A program made the translations under genes and the position numbers. From Planococcus wigleyi (lineage in GTDB: Bacteria; Bacillota; Bacilli; Bacillales_A; Planococcaceae), in contig NZ_JACSPU010000002.1 in assembly GCF_014836985.1 (NCBI RefSeq), forward strand, positions 248,001 through 312,000: DNA of 64,000 nucleotides, in the 5' to 3' direction. Below, piece by piece: positions 14,359 through 22,987 of the stretch (within the stretch, counting starts at the first letter, position 1; every line of letters begins with the position of its first letter). The notes beneath the pieces are model-generated. The model did not search any database. It was not told the origin of the DNA and saw nothing but the letters and a program-made list of their open reading frames with translations.

Positions 14359-15408
14359 ATGAATGTATTGCAGCAAACAATGGAGCGTATTGAAGAGTTG
14401 GACCAGGAAATGATGGAGAAAGCGCGGGAGCGGGTGGACAGTCTGATCAAGCCACCGCACAGTCTCGGAAAGCTGGAGGAACTCGCTGTGCAATTGTCCG
14501 GGATTTCGGGAGTGTTGTATCCAGAGTTTGATCGAAAAGCGATTATCGTGATGGCTGCCGACCACGGCGTTTATGAGGAAGGGATTTCTTCCAACCCGCA
14601 GGAAGTGACATATGCGCAAACGATGTTCATCGCAAAAGGCATCACCGGAGTCGGAGTTTTGGCGAAAACAGCGGGAGCGGAAGTGGTCACCGTCGACATC
14701 GGCGTTAAAGGAGACTTTCCGAATGATGCAGGGGTGATCGGCCGGAAAATCAGGCAAGGCGCAGGCAATATTGCGACAGGGCCGGCGATGACGATAGAAG
14801 AAGCGATCCGCTCGCTGGAAACGGGGATTGCCATTGCAGAAGCGGAAATCCAAAAAGGCGCCAATCTGCTGGGGACCGGCGAAATGGGCATCGGCAACAC
14901 CACGCCAAGCACCGCCATTTTATCGGTGCTTGGAAACATTCCATCTGAAGAGATTACCGGCAAAGGTGCAGGCGTCGGCAGTGGAGGAATCTCGCATAAA
15001 GCCCAAGTCATTAAGAAAGCGATTGAAACGAACCGGCCGGATAAAGACAATGCCATCGACGTTTTGGCCAAAGTCGGTGGACTGGAAATCGGCGGCATGG
15101 CAGGTGTCATGATCGGAGCGGCAGCAAACCGCGTGCCGGTTGTACTGGATGGGTACATCTCCACCATTGCGGCGCTGATAGCGGTGTCGATCGAACCGAA
15201 AGTGAAACATTACCTGATTGCTTCGCATGCAAGCGCTGAACCGGGCGGGAAAAAAGCAAGTGAATTGCTGGGCATCCAGCCGGTGCTGCATATGGAGATG
15301 TGTTTAGGTGAAGGGTCGGGCGCCGCTTTAGCATTCCCACTTGTAGATGCGGCCTGCCGGATAATGAAAGAAATGGCCACGTTTTCGGAAGTTGGCCTTA
15401 AGATTTGA
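14359..15408 (+). CDS. cobT: Nicotinate-nucleotide--dimethylbenzimidazole phosphoribosyltransferase
   Basis: CobT moves phosphoribose from nicotinate mononucleotide to 5,6-dimethylbenzimidazole, making alpha-ribazole phosphate for the cobalamin lower ligand. The 349-residue length is standard. Motifs seen include SLIKPPHSLGKLEELA near the N-terminus, MAADHGVYEEG, GEMGIGNTTPS and the C-terminal GEGSGAALAFPLVDA, which holds the catalytic Glu. The ATG has GAGAAGG upstream. It forms a two-gene operon with bluB, 18 bases downstream, under the cobalamin riboswitch. Confidence 0.96.
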   Translation: MNVLQQTMERIEELDQEMMEKARERVDSLIKPPHSLGKLEELAVQLSGISGVLYPEFDRKAIIVMAADHGVYEEGISSNPQEVTYAQTMFIAKGITGVGVLAKTAGAEVVTVDIGVKGDFPNDAGVIGRKIRQGAGNIATGPAMTIEEAIRSLETGIAIAEAEIQKGANLLGTGEMGIGNTTPSTAILSVLGNIPSEEITGKGAGVGSGGISHKAQVIKKAIETNRPDKDNAIDVLAKVGGLEIGGMAGVMIGAAANRVPVVLDGYISTIAALIAVSIEPKVKHYLIASHASAEPGGKKASELLGIQPVLHMEMCLGEGSGAALAFPLVDAACRIMKEMATFSEVGLKI

Positions 15409-15426
15409 TGAAGAGAGGAGAAAAAG

Positions 15427-16077
15427 ATGTTTACTGAAGAAGAAAAAAGAGGTGTATATAAAGCAATTTACACTAGAAGAGATATTCGCAGCTTTTTGCC
15501 GACGCCTGTCCCGGAAGAACTGATCACCACTATTCTGGAGGCTGCACACCATGCGCCGTCCGTAGGATTCATGCAACCCTGGAATTTCATTATCGTATCT
15601 TCATCTGAAACAAAAGAAAAGCTGGCCTGGGCCGCAGATAAGGAGCGGCGGGCACTGGCCATTCATTACGAAGGGGAGAAAGAAAACAAGTTTCTCGGAT
15701 TGAAAGTAGAAGGCATAAAGCAGGCGCCCGTAACGATTTGTGTAACTTGTGATCCGACAAGAGGCGGCTCTCATGTCCTGGGGCGCAATTCCATTCCTGA
15801 AACAGACGCTTTATCTACGGCCTGTGCCATCCAAAATATGTGGTTGGCTGCCTGTGCAGAAGGCTTAGCGATGGGCTGGGTAAGCTTCTATAAGAAAAAC
15901 GACGTCCGGGACATCCTGGACATTCCGCCGCATGTCGATCCGATCGCCCTTCTGTCGCTTGGCTATACGCAAGATTATCCCGACAAACCGATTTTGGAAG
16001 CAGCGGGATGGGAAAAAAGGCGTTCGTTAGAAAACCTGGTCTTTGAGGATAAATGGAGTGGGAAACTAAACGCATAA
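15427..16077 (+). CDS. bluB: 5,6-dimethylbenzimidazole synthase
   Basis: BluB is a nitroreductase-fold enzyme that fragments reduced FMN with oxygen to give dimethylbenzimidazole. The 216-residue protein shows YTRRDIRSFLPTPVPEELI at the FMN phosphate site, AAHHAPSVGFMQPWNFI, and the C-terminal region GWVSFYKKNDVRDIL with PPHVDPIALLSLGY. The GFMQPWNF signature separates BluB from generic nitroreductases. Pairing with cobT under a B12 riboswitch confirms the role: the two genes together make and attach the lower ligand, useful to a cell that scavenges corrinoids aerobically. Confidence 0.95.
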   Translation: MFTEEEKRGVYKAIYTRRDIRSFLPTPVPEELITTILEAAHHAPSVGFMQPWNFIIVSSSETKEKLAWAADKERRALAIHYEGEKENKFLGLKVEGIKQAPVTICVTCDPTRGGSHVLGRNSIPETDALSTACAIQNMWLAACAEGLAMGWVSFYKKNDVRDILDIPPHVDPIALLSLGYTQDYPDKPILEAAGWEKRRSLENLVFEDKWSGKLNA

Positions 16078-16084
16078 ATGAAAA

Positions 16085-16122
16085 AGAACAGGCAACGCGT
16101 ATCCAAACGCGTCTCCTGTTCT
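16085..16122. terminator. Bidirectional terminator after bluB
   Basis: A 16-position stem (AGAACAGG-ACGCGT / ACGCGT-CCTGTTCT) with one internal mismatch pair is followed by TTTTTT. It lies between convergent genes. Confidence 0.85.
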
Positions 16123-16145
16123 TTTTTAATTTATACCTGTATTTT

Positions 16146-16454
16146 TTACTGATTGACCAAGCCTTTATTGATTTCCGTCAGTGCAGAATTGACTTCGAAA
16201 ATCTTGGCATGGACCGGTGAAATGCCAAACCCTGCTAAGCGGTTGGTGTGCATATCTACGTATTTTTCAGCGGTCTCTTTTGTTTCAAAAAGATAAATGC
16301 CGCCGGCTTCTTTTGTTTCCGGATTTTCAGTCCAAATCTTCCATAGAAAGCCCTCTTCCTGGTTGATGCTTTTCGCCAGTTCTGTAAACGCTTCTGCCAT
16401 TTCATCTCCGAAAGGGCCGTCCATCTGAAAATCTACTTGCAGGATATATGCCAT
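16146..16454 (-). CDS. YdhR-family putative monooxygenase
   Basis: The 102-residue protein begins MAYILQVDFQMDGPFGDEM and matches the small dimeric ferredoxin-like (ABM-type) YdhR proteins: a QVDF strand, the KSINQEEGFLWKIWTEN segment and GGIYLFETKETAEKYV. YdhR proteins are thought to be monooxygenases or their accessory proteins, with no firm substrate. It is the last gene of a two-gene unit with the DsbA-family protein, 13 bases apart, divergent from a TetR regulator that probably controls both. Confidence 0.8.
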   Translation of the reverse strand: MAYILQVDFQMDGPFGDEMAEAFTELAKSINQEEGFLWKIWTENPETKEAGGIYLFETKETAEKYVDMHTNRLAGFGISPVHAKIFEVNSALTEINKGLVNQ

Positions 16455-16467
16455 GTCGTTTTCCTCC

Positions 16468-17397
16468 TTATTTTGTGGCTGTTGTGAAATAGGATTCCCC
16501 TAAAATTTTATGAGCCTGATAACGGCCAGGGGCGAGTTCTTTTTCAATAAATGCATTTATCTCTGTTGGTTCCACATCGTACATCACTTCAATTTCCTTG
16601 GAAAACAGCAGTTGTTCTTTTTCCAGCAGCTGAGAAAGTGCAGGTTGCGGCTTGGCTTGCAGATCTTCCTGATTCAGCACTTGCTTCAAGCCTTCCACAT
16701 AGGATTCGAACGGCCGGCCGCCGACAAGTTTGACGCCTTTGTTGTCTTCATTGACCATGATGATGGAAGGGAAGCCACGGGCACCCAAACTTCTGGCCAA
16801 TGCAAAATCTTCATTCAATGCCTGTTGTCCGGCTGGTTGTTCTGCCTGCTGCACAATGGCTTCACCATCAAGGCCCATTTGATTGACGATGTCGATCATA
16901 ACGGAAGCCTCTGAAATGTTTTGGTTGAATGCGAAAAGGGCTTCTCTTGCGCGCCGCAAGTATTCGTTCGCCTTGGCTTCGCTATGGACTTCCTGAATCA
17001 CTTTAAAGACGCGGGAAGGGGGATAAGACGACTGGACAGGGTTGTCGATCATCAATGTTCCGTCAATCGGCATTCTTGAATGGTCGCCGACTTCTCTCCA
17101 ATGGCCTGCGACGTCGGCTGGCTTATAGATGCCATTTGCAGGATCGATGGGCCCGTCATGCCATTTTTCCAGCAAGCCGCCCATCACGGTCTGGAAGTTG
17201 AAATGTTCACCGTACTGTTCTGTGAATCGGCGCATCACCGGTTCGATGGCCCAGCAATGGGAACAGATCGGATCTGTTACATAATAAAGGGTAACTGATT
17301 TTTGAGGCTTACTGAAATCAATGAGTCCGGTTTCCTCTTCTTCTGCAACTCCGCAAATGCCTGTTTCGATATCACACATCATATTGTTATTTTTCAT
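16468..17397 (-). CDS. DsbA/FrnE-family thioredoxin-fold protein
   Basis: This 309-residue protein has a thioredoxin-fold motif CSHCW (residues about 44-48, in YYVTDPICSHCWAIEPV), a helical insertion, and the cis-Pro loop GARGFPSIIMV. That order is the DsbA/FrnE layout of cytosolic disulfide or dithiol oxidoreductases. No signal peptide is present, so it acts in the cytoplasm. The related SpxH/YjbH adaptors share the fold, but the neighbours here suggest a stress-inducible redox enzyme. An extra N-terminal Cys pair (MMCDIETGICG) is unusual and could be a metal or redox site. Confidence 0.8.
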   Translation of the reverse strand: MKNNNMMCDIETGICGVAEEEETGLIDFSKPQKSVTLYYVTDPICSHCWAIEPVMRRFTEQYGEHFNFQTVMGGLLEKWHDGPIDPANGIYKPADVAGHWREVGDHSRMPIDGTLMIDNPVQSSYPPSRVFKVIQEVHSEAKANEYLRRAREALFAFNQNISEASVMIDIVNQMGLDGEAIVQQAEQPAGQQALNEDFALARSLGARGFPSIIMVNEDNKGVKLVGGRPFESYVEGLKQVLNQEDLQAKPQPALSQLLEKEQLLFSKEIEVMYDVEPTEINAFIEKELAPGRYQAHKILGESYFTTATK

Positions 17398-17509
17398 TTT
17401 TATTTCCTCCTCCTGCTAAATTGGGTGTAGCTGATTGTTTTCGGTTAGCTTATTTGCTTTACAATTCGATCTTAAGCCATAATGAAAGCAATCAACACCA
17501 ATAGTTCCG

Positions 17510-17545
17510 GTGATTTGTCGCTTATGCAACACATTCCGGAAATTG
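17510..17545. promoter_or_regulatory. Candidate TetR operator in the divergent region
   Basis: The 170-bp gap holds the 8-bp palindrome TTCCGGAA (17534-17541), with imperfect symmetry extending to CAACACATT / AAATTGTCG, and a further TTCCGG copy near 17505. It sits 27 bases before the TetR start, so it fits autoregulation and repression of the DsbA-YdhR unit. Confidence 0.4.
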
Positions 17546-17567
17546 TCGGAAAAGGAGTGAAAGGCGA

Positions 17568-18128
17568 ATGACGCAAACCAAGACGGACCCACGCGTGATC
17601 CGAACCCGTAAATTGATTATGGATTCCTTCATCACGCTTTCAGAAGGAAAAGAGTTCAAGGATATTACGGTAAAAGACATCACAGCCGAAGCCATGATTA
17701 ACCGGGCGACGTTCTATCACCATTTCGAGGATATATACGATTTATTGGAGAAGGCCTTATCGGAAGTTTTATTGGTGAATCTGGATTCAGACACTTACCG
17801 GAACGATGAATTGAACGAAGAGACATTCGTCAAAATCTTCGAAGCGGTCACCAATTTCCAAACCTCCCTCTCGAACCGGTGCCACCGGGGATACGAAGAT
17901 ACCATCGCCCGGATTATACGGGAGCAGCTCGAAGTCCTGTTCCATAAACTATTGGTGAAGCAAAAGGGAATCGGGCAAGAAGGAGCCCTTAAAACTACTG
18001 CGGTCATGCTCAGTTGGGGAATCTACGGGGCATCGGTGGAATGGAAAAGGAACAGCCAAGCCTCTCCGGAAGAATTCATCAAAGCGGCTGTCCCTTATAT
18101 CGAGCATGGCATTCATTTTAATAAGTAA
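17568..18128 (+). CDS. TetR-family transcriptional regulator
   Basis: The 186-residue protein has an N-terminal HTH (residues about 10-58): TRKLIMDSFITLSEGKEF, then ITVKDITAEAMINRATFYHH with the recognition helix ending in the usual FYHHFxD pattern. The C-terminal ligand domain is helical and ends HGIHFNK. It diverges from the DsbA-family/YdhR pair, with a palindrome in between, so it likely represses that unit and itself. It lies 26 bases upstream of the LacI-type gene and may share its transcript. Confidence 0.88.
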   Translation: MTQTKTDPRVIRTRKLIMDSFITLSEGKEFKDITVKDITAEAMINRATFYHHFEDIYDLLEKALSEVLLVNLDSDTYRNDELNEETFVKIFEAVTNFQTSLSNRCHRGYEDTIARIIREQLEVLFHKLLVKQKGIGQEGALKTTAVMLSWGIYGASVEWKRNSQASPEEFIKAAVPYIEHGIHFNK

Positions 18129-18154
18129 GGAATGAAAAGTGGGGAGGCGATGGG

Positions 18155-19114
18155 ATGGCAAGCATCCAGGATATTGCCAGAATAGCAGGCGTTTCTGTTG
18201 CGACTGTTTCACGTGTGTTGAATAACCATCCATATGTGAAGAAGGAAAAAGTAGAAGCGGTGGAAAAGGCCATTGCAGAAACGGGATATATCCAAAACAT
18301 CAATGCCATCAATTTGAAAAAAGGCAAAACAAACCTGGTGGGAGTCGTGCTGCCCATCGTGGATCATCCGTATTTTTCGCAATTGATACAAGGGATCTCT
18401 CAAGCGGCAGCAAGCCATCACTATAAGCTGGTTCTTTACCAGACCGGTTATCATGAAGGCCAGGAAATGGAAGCGTTGGAGATGTTGAAGCTCAAGCAAA
18501 TCGACAGCCTGATCATTTGTTCGAGGAAAGTTTCGCTGGAGATCATCGAGCGCTATCGCCAATACGGCATGATCGTGCTATTCGAAAATGGCGGAACTAC
18601 GCCGTTGAGTTACACCTTCGTCGATCATTACACCTGTTTTATGAACGCATTGGCTCATCTGTATGACAAGGGGCATCGGGAGATTGGGTTCTCCATCAAT
18701 CGATCCGACGGCACAAACAGCAGATACCGTGAACAGGCATACCAGGATTTTCTGAAAATGAAGGGCTTACCTTATCATGAAGAATATATGGTGAGGGATT
18801 GTCTGTACCTGGAAGACGGTGAACGCATATTAGAACGGTTTTCACAGCTTCAGCACCGTCCGACAGCTCTGCTGGCAACGAGTGATCAAGTAGCGGCTGG
18901 CATTGTGATTGCCAGCTCCAAATACGGCATCTCCATTCCAGAAGATTTGGCGATCATCGGATTCGATAATCACCCAATCGCCAAAGCGATGGACATCACC
19001 ACCATCGGCATCCCTTTGAATTCCATCGGCCAGCTTCTGTTCGGCCAGACCTTATCAAAAGAGATGTCACACGAAGAAGTTGCCGTCCGCTTGATTGAAA
19101 GGCGGACTGTTTGA
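18155..19114 (+). CDS. LacI-family transcriptional regulator
   Basis: The 319-residue protein starts with a complete LacI HTH, SIQDIARIAGVSVATVSRVL, plus the hinge helix INAINLKKGKTNLVGVVLP, and continues as a periplasmic-binding-protein-like effector domain (ending VAVRLIERRTV). The ATG 18155 has GGGGAGG upstream. No sugar transport or catabolic genes lie beside it, so its effector and targets cannot be inferred. It could regulate distant genes. Confidence 0.88.
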   Translation: MASIQDIARIAGVSVATVSRVLNNHPYVKKEKVEAVEKAIAETGYIQNINAINLKKGKTNLVGVVLPIVDHPYFSQLIQGISQAAASHHYKLVLYQTGYHEGQEMEALEMLKLKQIDSLIICSRKVSLEIIERYRQYGMIVLFENGGTTPLSYTFVDHYTCFMNALAHLYDKGHREIGFSINRSDGTNSRYREQAYQDFLKMKGLPYHEEYMVRDCLYLEDGERILERFSQLQHRPTALLATSDQVAAGIVIASSKYGISIPEDLAIIGFDNHPIAKAMDITTIGIPLNSIGQLLFGQTLSKEMSHEEVAVRLIERRTV

Positions 19115-19330
19115 AGAGCTTTTGTATACGACAAAAAGCAGCGTGATCGTTAAACAGTAATGGCAAAGAGTCTGGTGCAATCATGCCCCGGAAAGGGTTA
19201 CACTCACAAAAGACATCTCCAACTGCCACAAATCAACGAAAGCTGCTTCTTGTTTTCAGCATACGGTATGATATCGTTCTCAGGTCAAGGAGATTCCTGT
19301 AATTCTTTTGAGGATCGCACTCAAATAAAT
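19115..19330. other. Intergenic region without a recognised gene
   Basis: About 215 bases between the LacI gene and the terminator shared with hxlR. I see no good ribosome site with a plausible frame, no tRNA and no clear structured RNA here. Confidence 0.4.
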
Positions 19331-19363
19331 AAGGCGAATCGCATCTTACTTGCGATCCGCCTT
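19331..19363. terminator. Bidirectional terminator between lacI-type gene and hxlR
   Basis: AAGGCGAATCGCA pairs with TGCGATCCGCCTT with one mismatch, followed by TTTT on the + strand and a TTATTTATTT tail on the minus strand. Confidence 0.8.
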
Positions 19364-19370
19364 TTTTCGT

Positions 19371-19733
19371 TTACACGTTCTGTTTGCTTTCCACTGTCGT
19401 ACCTAGATTATGTTCCATATAATCCTTGCCCCATTCATACATCGAGTCAAGAATGGGAATGAGGGTTCTTCCTTGGTCGGTGAGGGAGTATTCCACTTTC
19501 GGCGGAACGACCGGATAGATTTCGCGGTGCACAATCAGGTGTTCTTCCAGTTCGCGCAATTGAGTCACCAGCATGCGCTGCGTAATGCCCGGCATCAGGT
19601 TTTTCAGTTCGCCGAACCGTTTTGTTCCTTCTTTGCCCAAATGCCACAGGATCAGCATCTTCCACTTTCCGCCGATGATGGAAAGGGTCAGTTCTTTTTC
19701 GCAATTAAAGCTTTTTTCTCCCAAGTTGGGCAT
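19371..19733 (-). CDS. hxlR: HxlR-family (formaldehyde-responsive) regulator
   Basis: The 120-residue winged-HTH protein has the HxlR hallmark [20 protein letters not shown] and the wing region [19 protein letters not shown]. Cys11 and Lys13 are both present; in Bacillus subtilis HxlR these residues are cross-linked by formaldehyde to trigger activation. The gene overlaps the end of the HAD gene by 29 bases and lies in one minus-strand run with cyclase, PHI and HPS. It probably activates the hxlAB genes. Unlike B. subtilis, two other genes separate it from hxlAB. Other HxlR-family thiol sensors (YodB, HypR) also use an N-terminal Cys, so the assignment leans on context. Confidence 0.8.
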   Translation of the reverse strand: MPNLGEKSFNCEKELTLSIIGGKWKMLILWHLGKEGTKRFGELKNLMPGITQRMLVTQLRELEEHLIVHREIYPVVPPKVEYSLTDQGRTLIPILDSMYEWGKDYMEHNLGTTVESKQNV

Positions 19734-20565
19734 GTTCTTCGCTTCCTTCCAGTATTTTTCCAGCGTTTGCCGGTTCCAAAATGAATTTATCGATGGCGTG
19801 CATTACACCTTCGTCATTGTTCGAGAGGGAAATATAATCCGCCATGTCTTTTACTTCCTGGACAGCATTTCCCATGGCGATGCCGAAACCGGCTGCCTTC
19901 AACAGTTCAGCATCGTTGTGGTTGTCGCCGATGCCGATGATTTCTGAACGGTCGATGCCCAACTCGTTCGCCAAGAAAAAAAGGGCGCTTCCTTTATTGG
20001 CTTCCGGATGTGTTACTTCCAGGTAAGTTCTCTTTGATTTTGCGATATAGGCGGACTCCCCGAATAATAACTGCAATTCCTTTTGCAGGGGATCCAAAAC
20101 TTCCGGCTCGTCAATAAAGAGCAATTTCGTAAATCCTTTTTGAGCCAGCGCGATTAGGTCCGGCTCTATCGTATACGGAACTTGGACGGCATTCGCATAA
20201 GCAATCAGCTTGTCTGTTTCTGCAGCACCGTAAAGAATGTCGTCTTGGTAGACTTGCAGGTGAATATTTTTCTCACGGGCGATTGTGAGCAGTTTTTCTG
20301 CAATATCAGGGGAGACCGGGCGTTCATACAATGCTTCCGCTTCGCCTGCGATTCTGATCATAGCACCTTGGTAGGTGATCAGCGGGGCATGGATCCCCAA
20401 CTGCTCGGCAATCAATTTAGCGGATGAAAACATCCTCCCCGTCGCAATCGTTACCACGGTTCCCATTCGGATCGCTTTTTGGATGGTCGCCGCGGTATTC
20501 GGTGAAATGGTCAACTCATCCGTGAGCAGCGTGCCGTCAAGATCGATTGCTATCATTTTATACAT
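19705..20565 (-). CDS. Cof-type HAD-superfamily phosphatase
   Basis: The 286-residue protein has the HAD nucleophile motif [10 protein letters not shown] near the N-terminus (Asp at about residues 8 and 10), a Cof-type C2 cap, a conserved Lys region (TKLLFID) and the metal site [12 protein letters not shown]. Cof/YidA-type enzymes dephosphorylate sugar phosphates or flavin nucleotides. Position between the cyclase and hxlR genes in a ribulose-monophosphate locus suggests a sugar-phosphate substrate, but this is inference. Its 3' end overlaps hxlR by 29 bases. Confidence 0.88.
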   Translation of the reverse strand: MYKMIAIDLDGTLLTDELTISPNTAATIQKAIRMGTVVTIATGRMFSSAKLIAEQLGIHAPLITYQGAMIRIAGEAEALYERPVSPDIAEKLLTIAREKNIHLQVYQDDILYGAAETDKLIAYANAVQVPYTIEPDLIALAQKGFTKLLFIDEPEVLDPLQKELQLLFGESAYIAKSKRTYLEVTHPEANKGSALFFLANELGIDRSEIIGIGDNHNDAELLKAAGFGIAMGNAVQEVKDMADYISLSNNDEGVMHAIDKFILEPANAGKILEGSEEHAQLGRKKL

Positions 20566-20610
20566 GGGCTCTCTCCTTGAAGTTTCTTTTTATCCTGCTT
20601 TCTGAAGCGA

Positions 20611-21231
20611 TTAAAAATTCAGTTCATCAAACAGCAGAACTCGGGCAGGTGAAGCATCCGTACCCGTTAATTTTAATGGCGCCGCCACCATGAAGTATTC
20701 GCCTTGCTGGACTTCCTTTAAAGCCAAACCTTCTATGATGATGATGTCATGGGCAAATAAAGTTTTATGCGTCGGATGGCCTTCCTGGCTTCGTTCGATG
20801 CCAAGTGCGTCTATTCCAACTCCGCGAATCCCCACTTGGGACAGATAGTCTGCGCCGTCTTCCGCAAGAAAAATGAAATCAAAATTGAAATTTTCGTCAA
20901 ATGAGTTTTTCGTTTTAAATAGAACAAAGTCATCTTTTTCGAGCTCGAATCTTTCCAGATCCGCTTTTGAAATGCCTTTCTCTGTTGCGGTCAAATCCAA
21001 GACTTTGCATTTTCCGACAAGTTTATCCAACGGAATCGATTCAAACGTTTCTCCATCCACAATCATATGAAGCGGGGCATCGATATGGGTCCCGGTATGG
21101 ACATCCATCTCCAGGCGCGTTTCAGTTACATAGCCGTTTGTCCGCGGGTTTATTTTTGGCTGTTTTTCCGGTTTGTCCTTATAGACGGCCATTCCTTCGT
21201 AGATGGTACCTGTTACATCATACATTTTCAT
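20611..21231 (-). CDS. Cyclase-family (kynurenine-formamidase-like) metal hydrolase
   Basis: The 206-residue protein carries the diagnostic metal-binding motif HTGTHIDAPLH (HxGTHxDxPxH), plus the later HKTLFAHDIIIIEGLAL region. Members hydrolyse aryl-formamides and related amides using zinc or manganese. Because formamidases release formate from N-formyl groups, its location in a one-carbon (formaldehyde) locus is suggestive, though no substrate is proven. I chose ATG 21231, which follows GAAAGG; earlier in-frame starts lack spacing. Confidence 0.82.
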   Translation of the reverse strand: MKMYDVTGTIYEGMAVYKDKPEKQPKINPRTNGYVTETRLEMDVHTGTHIDAPLHMIVDGETFESIPLDKLVGKCKVLDLTATEKGISKADLERFELEKDDFVLFKTKNSFDENFNFDFIFLAEDGADYLSQVGIRGVGIDALGIERSQEGHPTHKTLFAHDIIIIEGLALKEVQQGEYFMVAAPLKLTGTDASPARVLLFDELNF

Positions 21232-21378
21232 TTCTTCCATCCTTTCGTTGCGCACATTATTTTAAGCAGTACGTTCACATTGGCATGTTATTTACATGTC
21301 TGTCCAGTGAAAGCTCTTGAGTCCGCAACATTGCAATAACGACCGGTGGATCGTCCCTGTATCTCGCTGAACAATGAA

Positions 21379-21418
21379 AATAAGCCTGAGCCGAAATGAC
21401 TTCAGGCTCAGGCTTATT
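21379..21418 (-). terminator. Terminator after hxlB
   Basis: AATAAGCCTGAGCC and GGCTCAGGCTTATT form a perfect 14-bp stem with a 12-base loop just beyond the hxlB stop, with a TTTTC tail on the minus strand. HAD, cyclase and hxlR may therefore be a separate unit or depend on read-through. Confidence 0.7.
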
Positions 21419-21423
21419 GGTTT

Positions 21424-21978
21424 TCATTCTAAATTGGCGTGTCTGCCGTACATGGTGTCGGATTTCAGCCCTTTTTTATCCATAAACCTTAGAATCACCG
21501 CATCGTAGAAAAGGAGAAGCGATTGCTCGAACAGGGAGCCCATCGGTTGAATGGATTTGCCGCTTTCGCCGTCCGCTTTCGCTTGAGCCGGTATTTCAAT
21601 CACGATGTCCCCGAGGCTGCCGATTGCAGACTCCGGATTTATGGTGATGGCCACTACCGTTGCCCCGATGGCTTTCGCTTTTTTCGTCATGGCAACAAGG
21701 CTTTGGGTTTCGCCGGAACCGGAACCGACGATGAAAATATCATCAGGTTCCAGATTCGGAGTTACCGTTTCCCCTACCACATATGCATCCAGTCCCACAT
21801 GCATCATGCGCATGACGAATGCTTTCGCCATAAAGCCGGAGCGGCCGCCGCCTGCCACAAATATTTTTTTTGCCTGCAGGATGCCAGCCACCAGTTTTTC
21901 GGCTTGTGCGTCATCAATGAGCGTGAGGGTCTGTTTCAGTTCATCCAATATTTCATCGGCGAAGCCTGTGGTGTTCAT
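21424..21978 (-). CDS. hxlB: 6-phospho-3-hexuloisomerase
   Basis: PHI converts hexulose 6-phosphate to fructose 6-phosphate, the second step of formaldehyde fixation by the ribulose monophosphate pathway. The 184-residue SIS-domain protein shows KKIFVAGGGRSGFMAKAF, VGSGSGETQSL and the C-terminal PMGSLFEQSLLLFYDAVI region with a final GRHANLE, as in PHI. The ATG is 1 base after the hxlA stop, so the genes are co-translated. In a non-methylotroph, this pair detoxifies formaldehyde. Confidence 0.95.
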   Translation of the reverse strand: MNTTGFADEILDELKQTLTLIDDAQAEKLVAGILQAKKIFVAGGGRSGFMAKAFVMRMMHVGLDAYVVGETVTPNLEPDDIFIVGSGSGETQSLVAMTKKAKAIGATVVAITINPESAIGSLGDIVIEIPAQAKADGESGKSIQPMGSLFEQSLLLFYDAVILRFMDKKGLKSDTMYGRHANLE

Positions 21979-21979
21979 G

Positions 21980-22621
21980 TTATACCGTTACGCTTTCTTT
22001 GATCAACTGTTGGATTTTCTCAGCTTCTGCGCCTTTGTCTTCTTTGCTTGTGATGCCGCCGCCGACGATGATCAGGTCAGGTTGTGCTTTGATCACTTCA
22101 GGCAATGTCTCCAGTTTGATGCCGCCTGCAATGGCTATACGGGCATTTTTCACGACGCTTTTGATGGTGCGCAGGTCTTCAAATGAATCTTTGCCTTCTG
22201 CCTGCAAGTCGTATCCAGTGTGTACACAGATGTAATCCGCGCCAAGCAGGTCAAGTTCTGCCGCACGTGTTTTGATATCTTTGACGGCAATCATATCAAC
22301 CAGGATTTTCTTGCCTGTTTTTTTAGCTTCTTCAACTGCGCCTTTAATGGATGAATCTTCTGCTTGTCCAAGGATTGTAACGATATCTGCTCCTGCAGCA
22401 ACCGCATTCGACACTTCATAAGCTGCCGCGTCCATGATTTTCACATCTGCGAGAACTTCCAGATTCGGAAAGGCTGCTTTCATTTCTGAAACGGCTTTTA
22501 GGCCTTCTTTGTTGATGACCGGCGTTCCGATTTCAACGATATCGATAAATGCCTCTACTTCTTTAACTAATTCGATTGCTTGTGGAATGTCTACTAAATC
22601 TAATGCCAATTGTAATTTCAT
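21980..22621 (-). CDS. hxlA: 3-hexulose-6-phosphate synthase
   Basis: HPS condenses formaldehyde with ribulose 5-phosphate. The 213-residue TIM-barrel enzyme has the orotidine-decarboxylase-like motifs LALDLVDIPQAIEL at strand 1, EIGTP, VLADVKIMDAAAYE (the DxKxxD catalytic motif) and IAIAGGIKLETLP / IIVGGGIT at the phosphate site. GAGGAG precedes the start. It leads a minus-strand unit with hxlB, facing zwf across a 467-bp gap that must hold the HxlR-controlled promoter. Confidence 0.96.
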   Translation of the reverse strand: MKLQLALDLVDIPQAIELVKEVEAFIDIVEIGTPVINKEGLKAVSEMKAAFPNLEVLADVKIMDAAAYEVSNAVAAGADIVTILGQAEDSSIKGAVEEAKKTGKKILVDMIAVKDIKTRAAELDLLGADYICVHTGYDLQAEGKDSFEDLRTIKSVVKNARIAIAGGIKLETLPEVIKAQPDLIIVGGGITSKEDKGAEAEKIQQLIKESVTV

Positions 22622-22734
22622 ATATGTGTATCTCCTCGTTTTTTGATTTTGCTTCCCGCTCAGTGTAAGCCTTGCTGTTGATTATGTGAAGTACGCACTT
22701 TAATCGCACATACTGACAAATTGTATACTATCAG
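22622..22734. promoter_or_regulatory. hxlA-side promoter region with TGCGTACT half-site
   Basis: On the minus strand TTGTCA followed about 17 bases later by a weak -10 could drive hxlA. TGCGTACT (read on the minus strand at 22697-22690) recurs in inverted orientation at 22988-22995 on the zwf side, so both promoters may bind the same regulator, plausibly HxlR. Confidence 0.35.
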
Positions 22735-22965
22735 GTCCTGCTTGGGTTAGGCGGGGCGTCAATGCTGCTGCGATTGGATGAAGTCGACGATTCTCCTAAG
22801 CGCTTTTCAACAGCAATCCAATTAGGCGGGGAACCAGCCTGCAGGAAAGATGCAGGCGAAGAGTTCGGGCGGCAGGGTTGCAAAGGAGCTGGCGCAGGGA
22901 AGGTGAACAAGTTCCGCTTGTCCCAGCCGTCTGCTTTTCAGAGCGTAAGGGAGACGGTATAGTAT
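22735..22965. ncRNA. GC-rich, strongly foldable intergenic segment of unknown type
   Basis: This 230-base block is clearly more GC-rich than its flanks and has several local stems: ATTGGAT (22773-22779) with ATCCAAT (22816-22822), GCCTGCA (22837-22843) with TGCAGGC (22851-22857), ACAAG/CTTGT around 22907-22919, and CCGTCT (22927-22932) with AGACGG (22952-22957). It is bounded by ATACTAT and ATAGTAT. It matches no riboswitch I know. The 66-aa frame inside it lacks a ribosome site. It may be a small RNA, a leader element or a mobile insert; strand unknown. Confidence 0.3.
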
Positions 22966-22987
22966 TTCTCACTATGTGCTGCTAAAC

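Noticed and set aside
14571-15167. 198-aa frame antisense to cobT
   Set aside because: Shadow of the GC-richer cobT gene with repeated Pro/Ser/Ala composition; cobT itself has clear catalytic motifs.
19160-19462. 100-aa plus-strand frame after the lacI-type gene
   Set aside because: It runs across the bidirectional terminator and into the hxlR gene; no ribosome site.
22895-22930. T-box-like stretch (GGTGAACAAGTTCCG...GTCCC)
   Set aside because: It lacks the conserved AGGGTGG-ACCGCG core and has no downstream aminoacyl-tRNA or amino-acid gene.
22762-22962. 66-aa open frame within the GC-rich segment between hxlA and zwf
   Set aside because: No ribosome binding site, low-complexity composition and overlap with inverted repeats; better explained as structured RNA or an insert.
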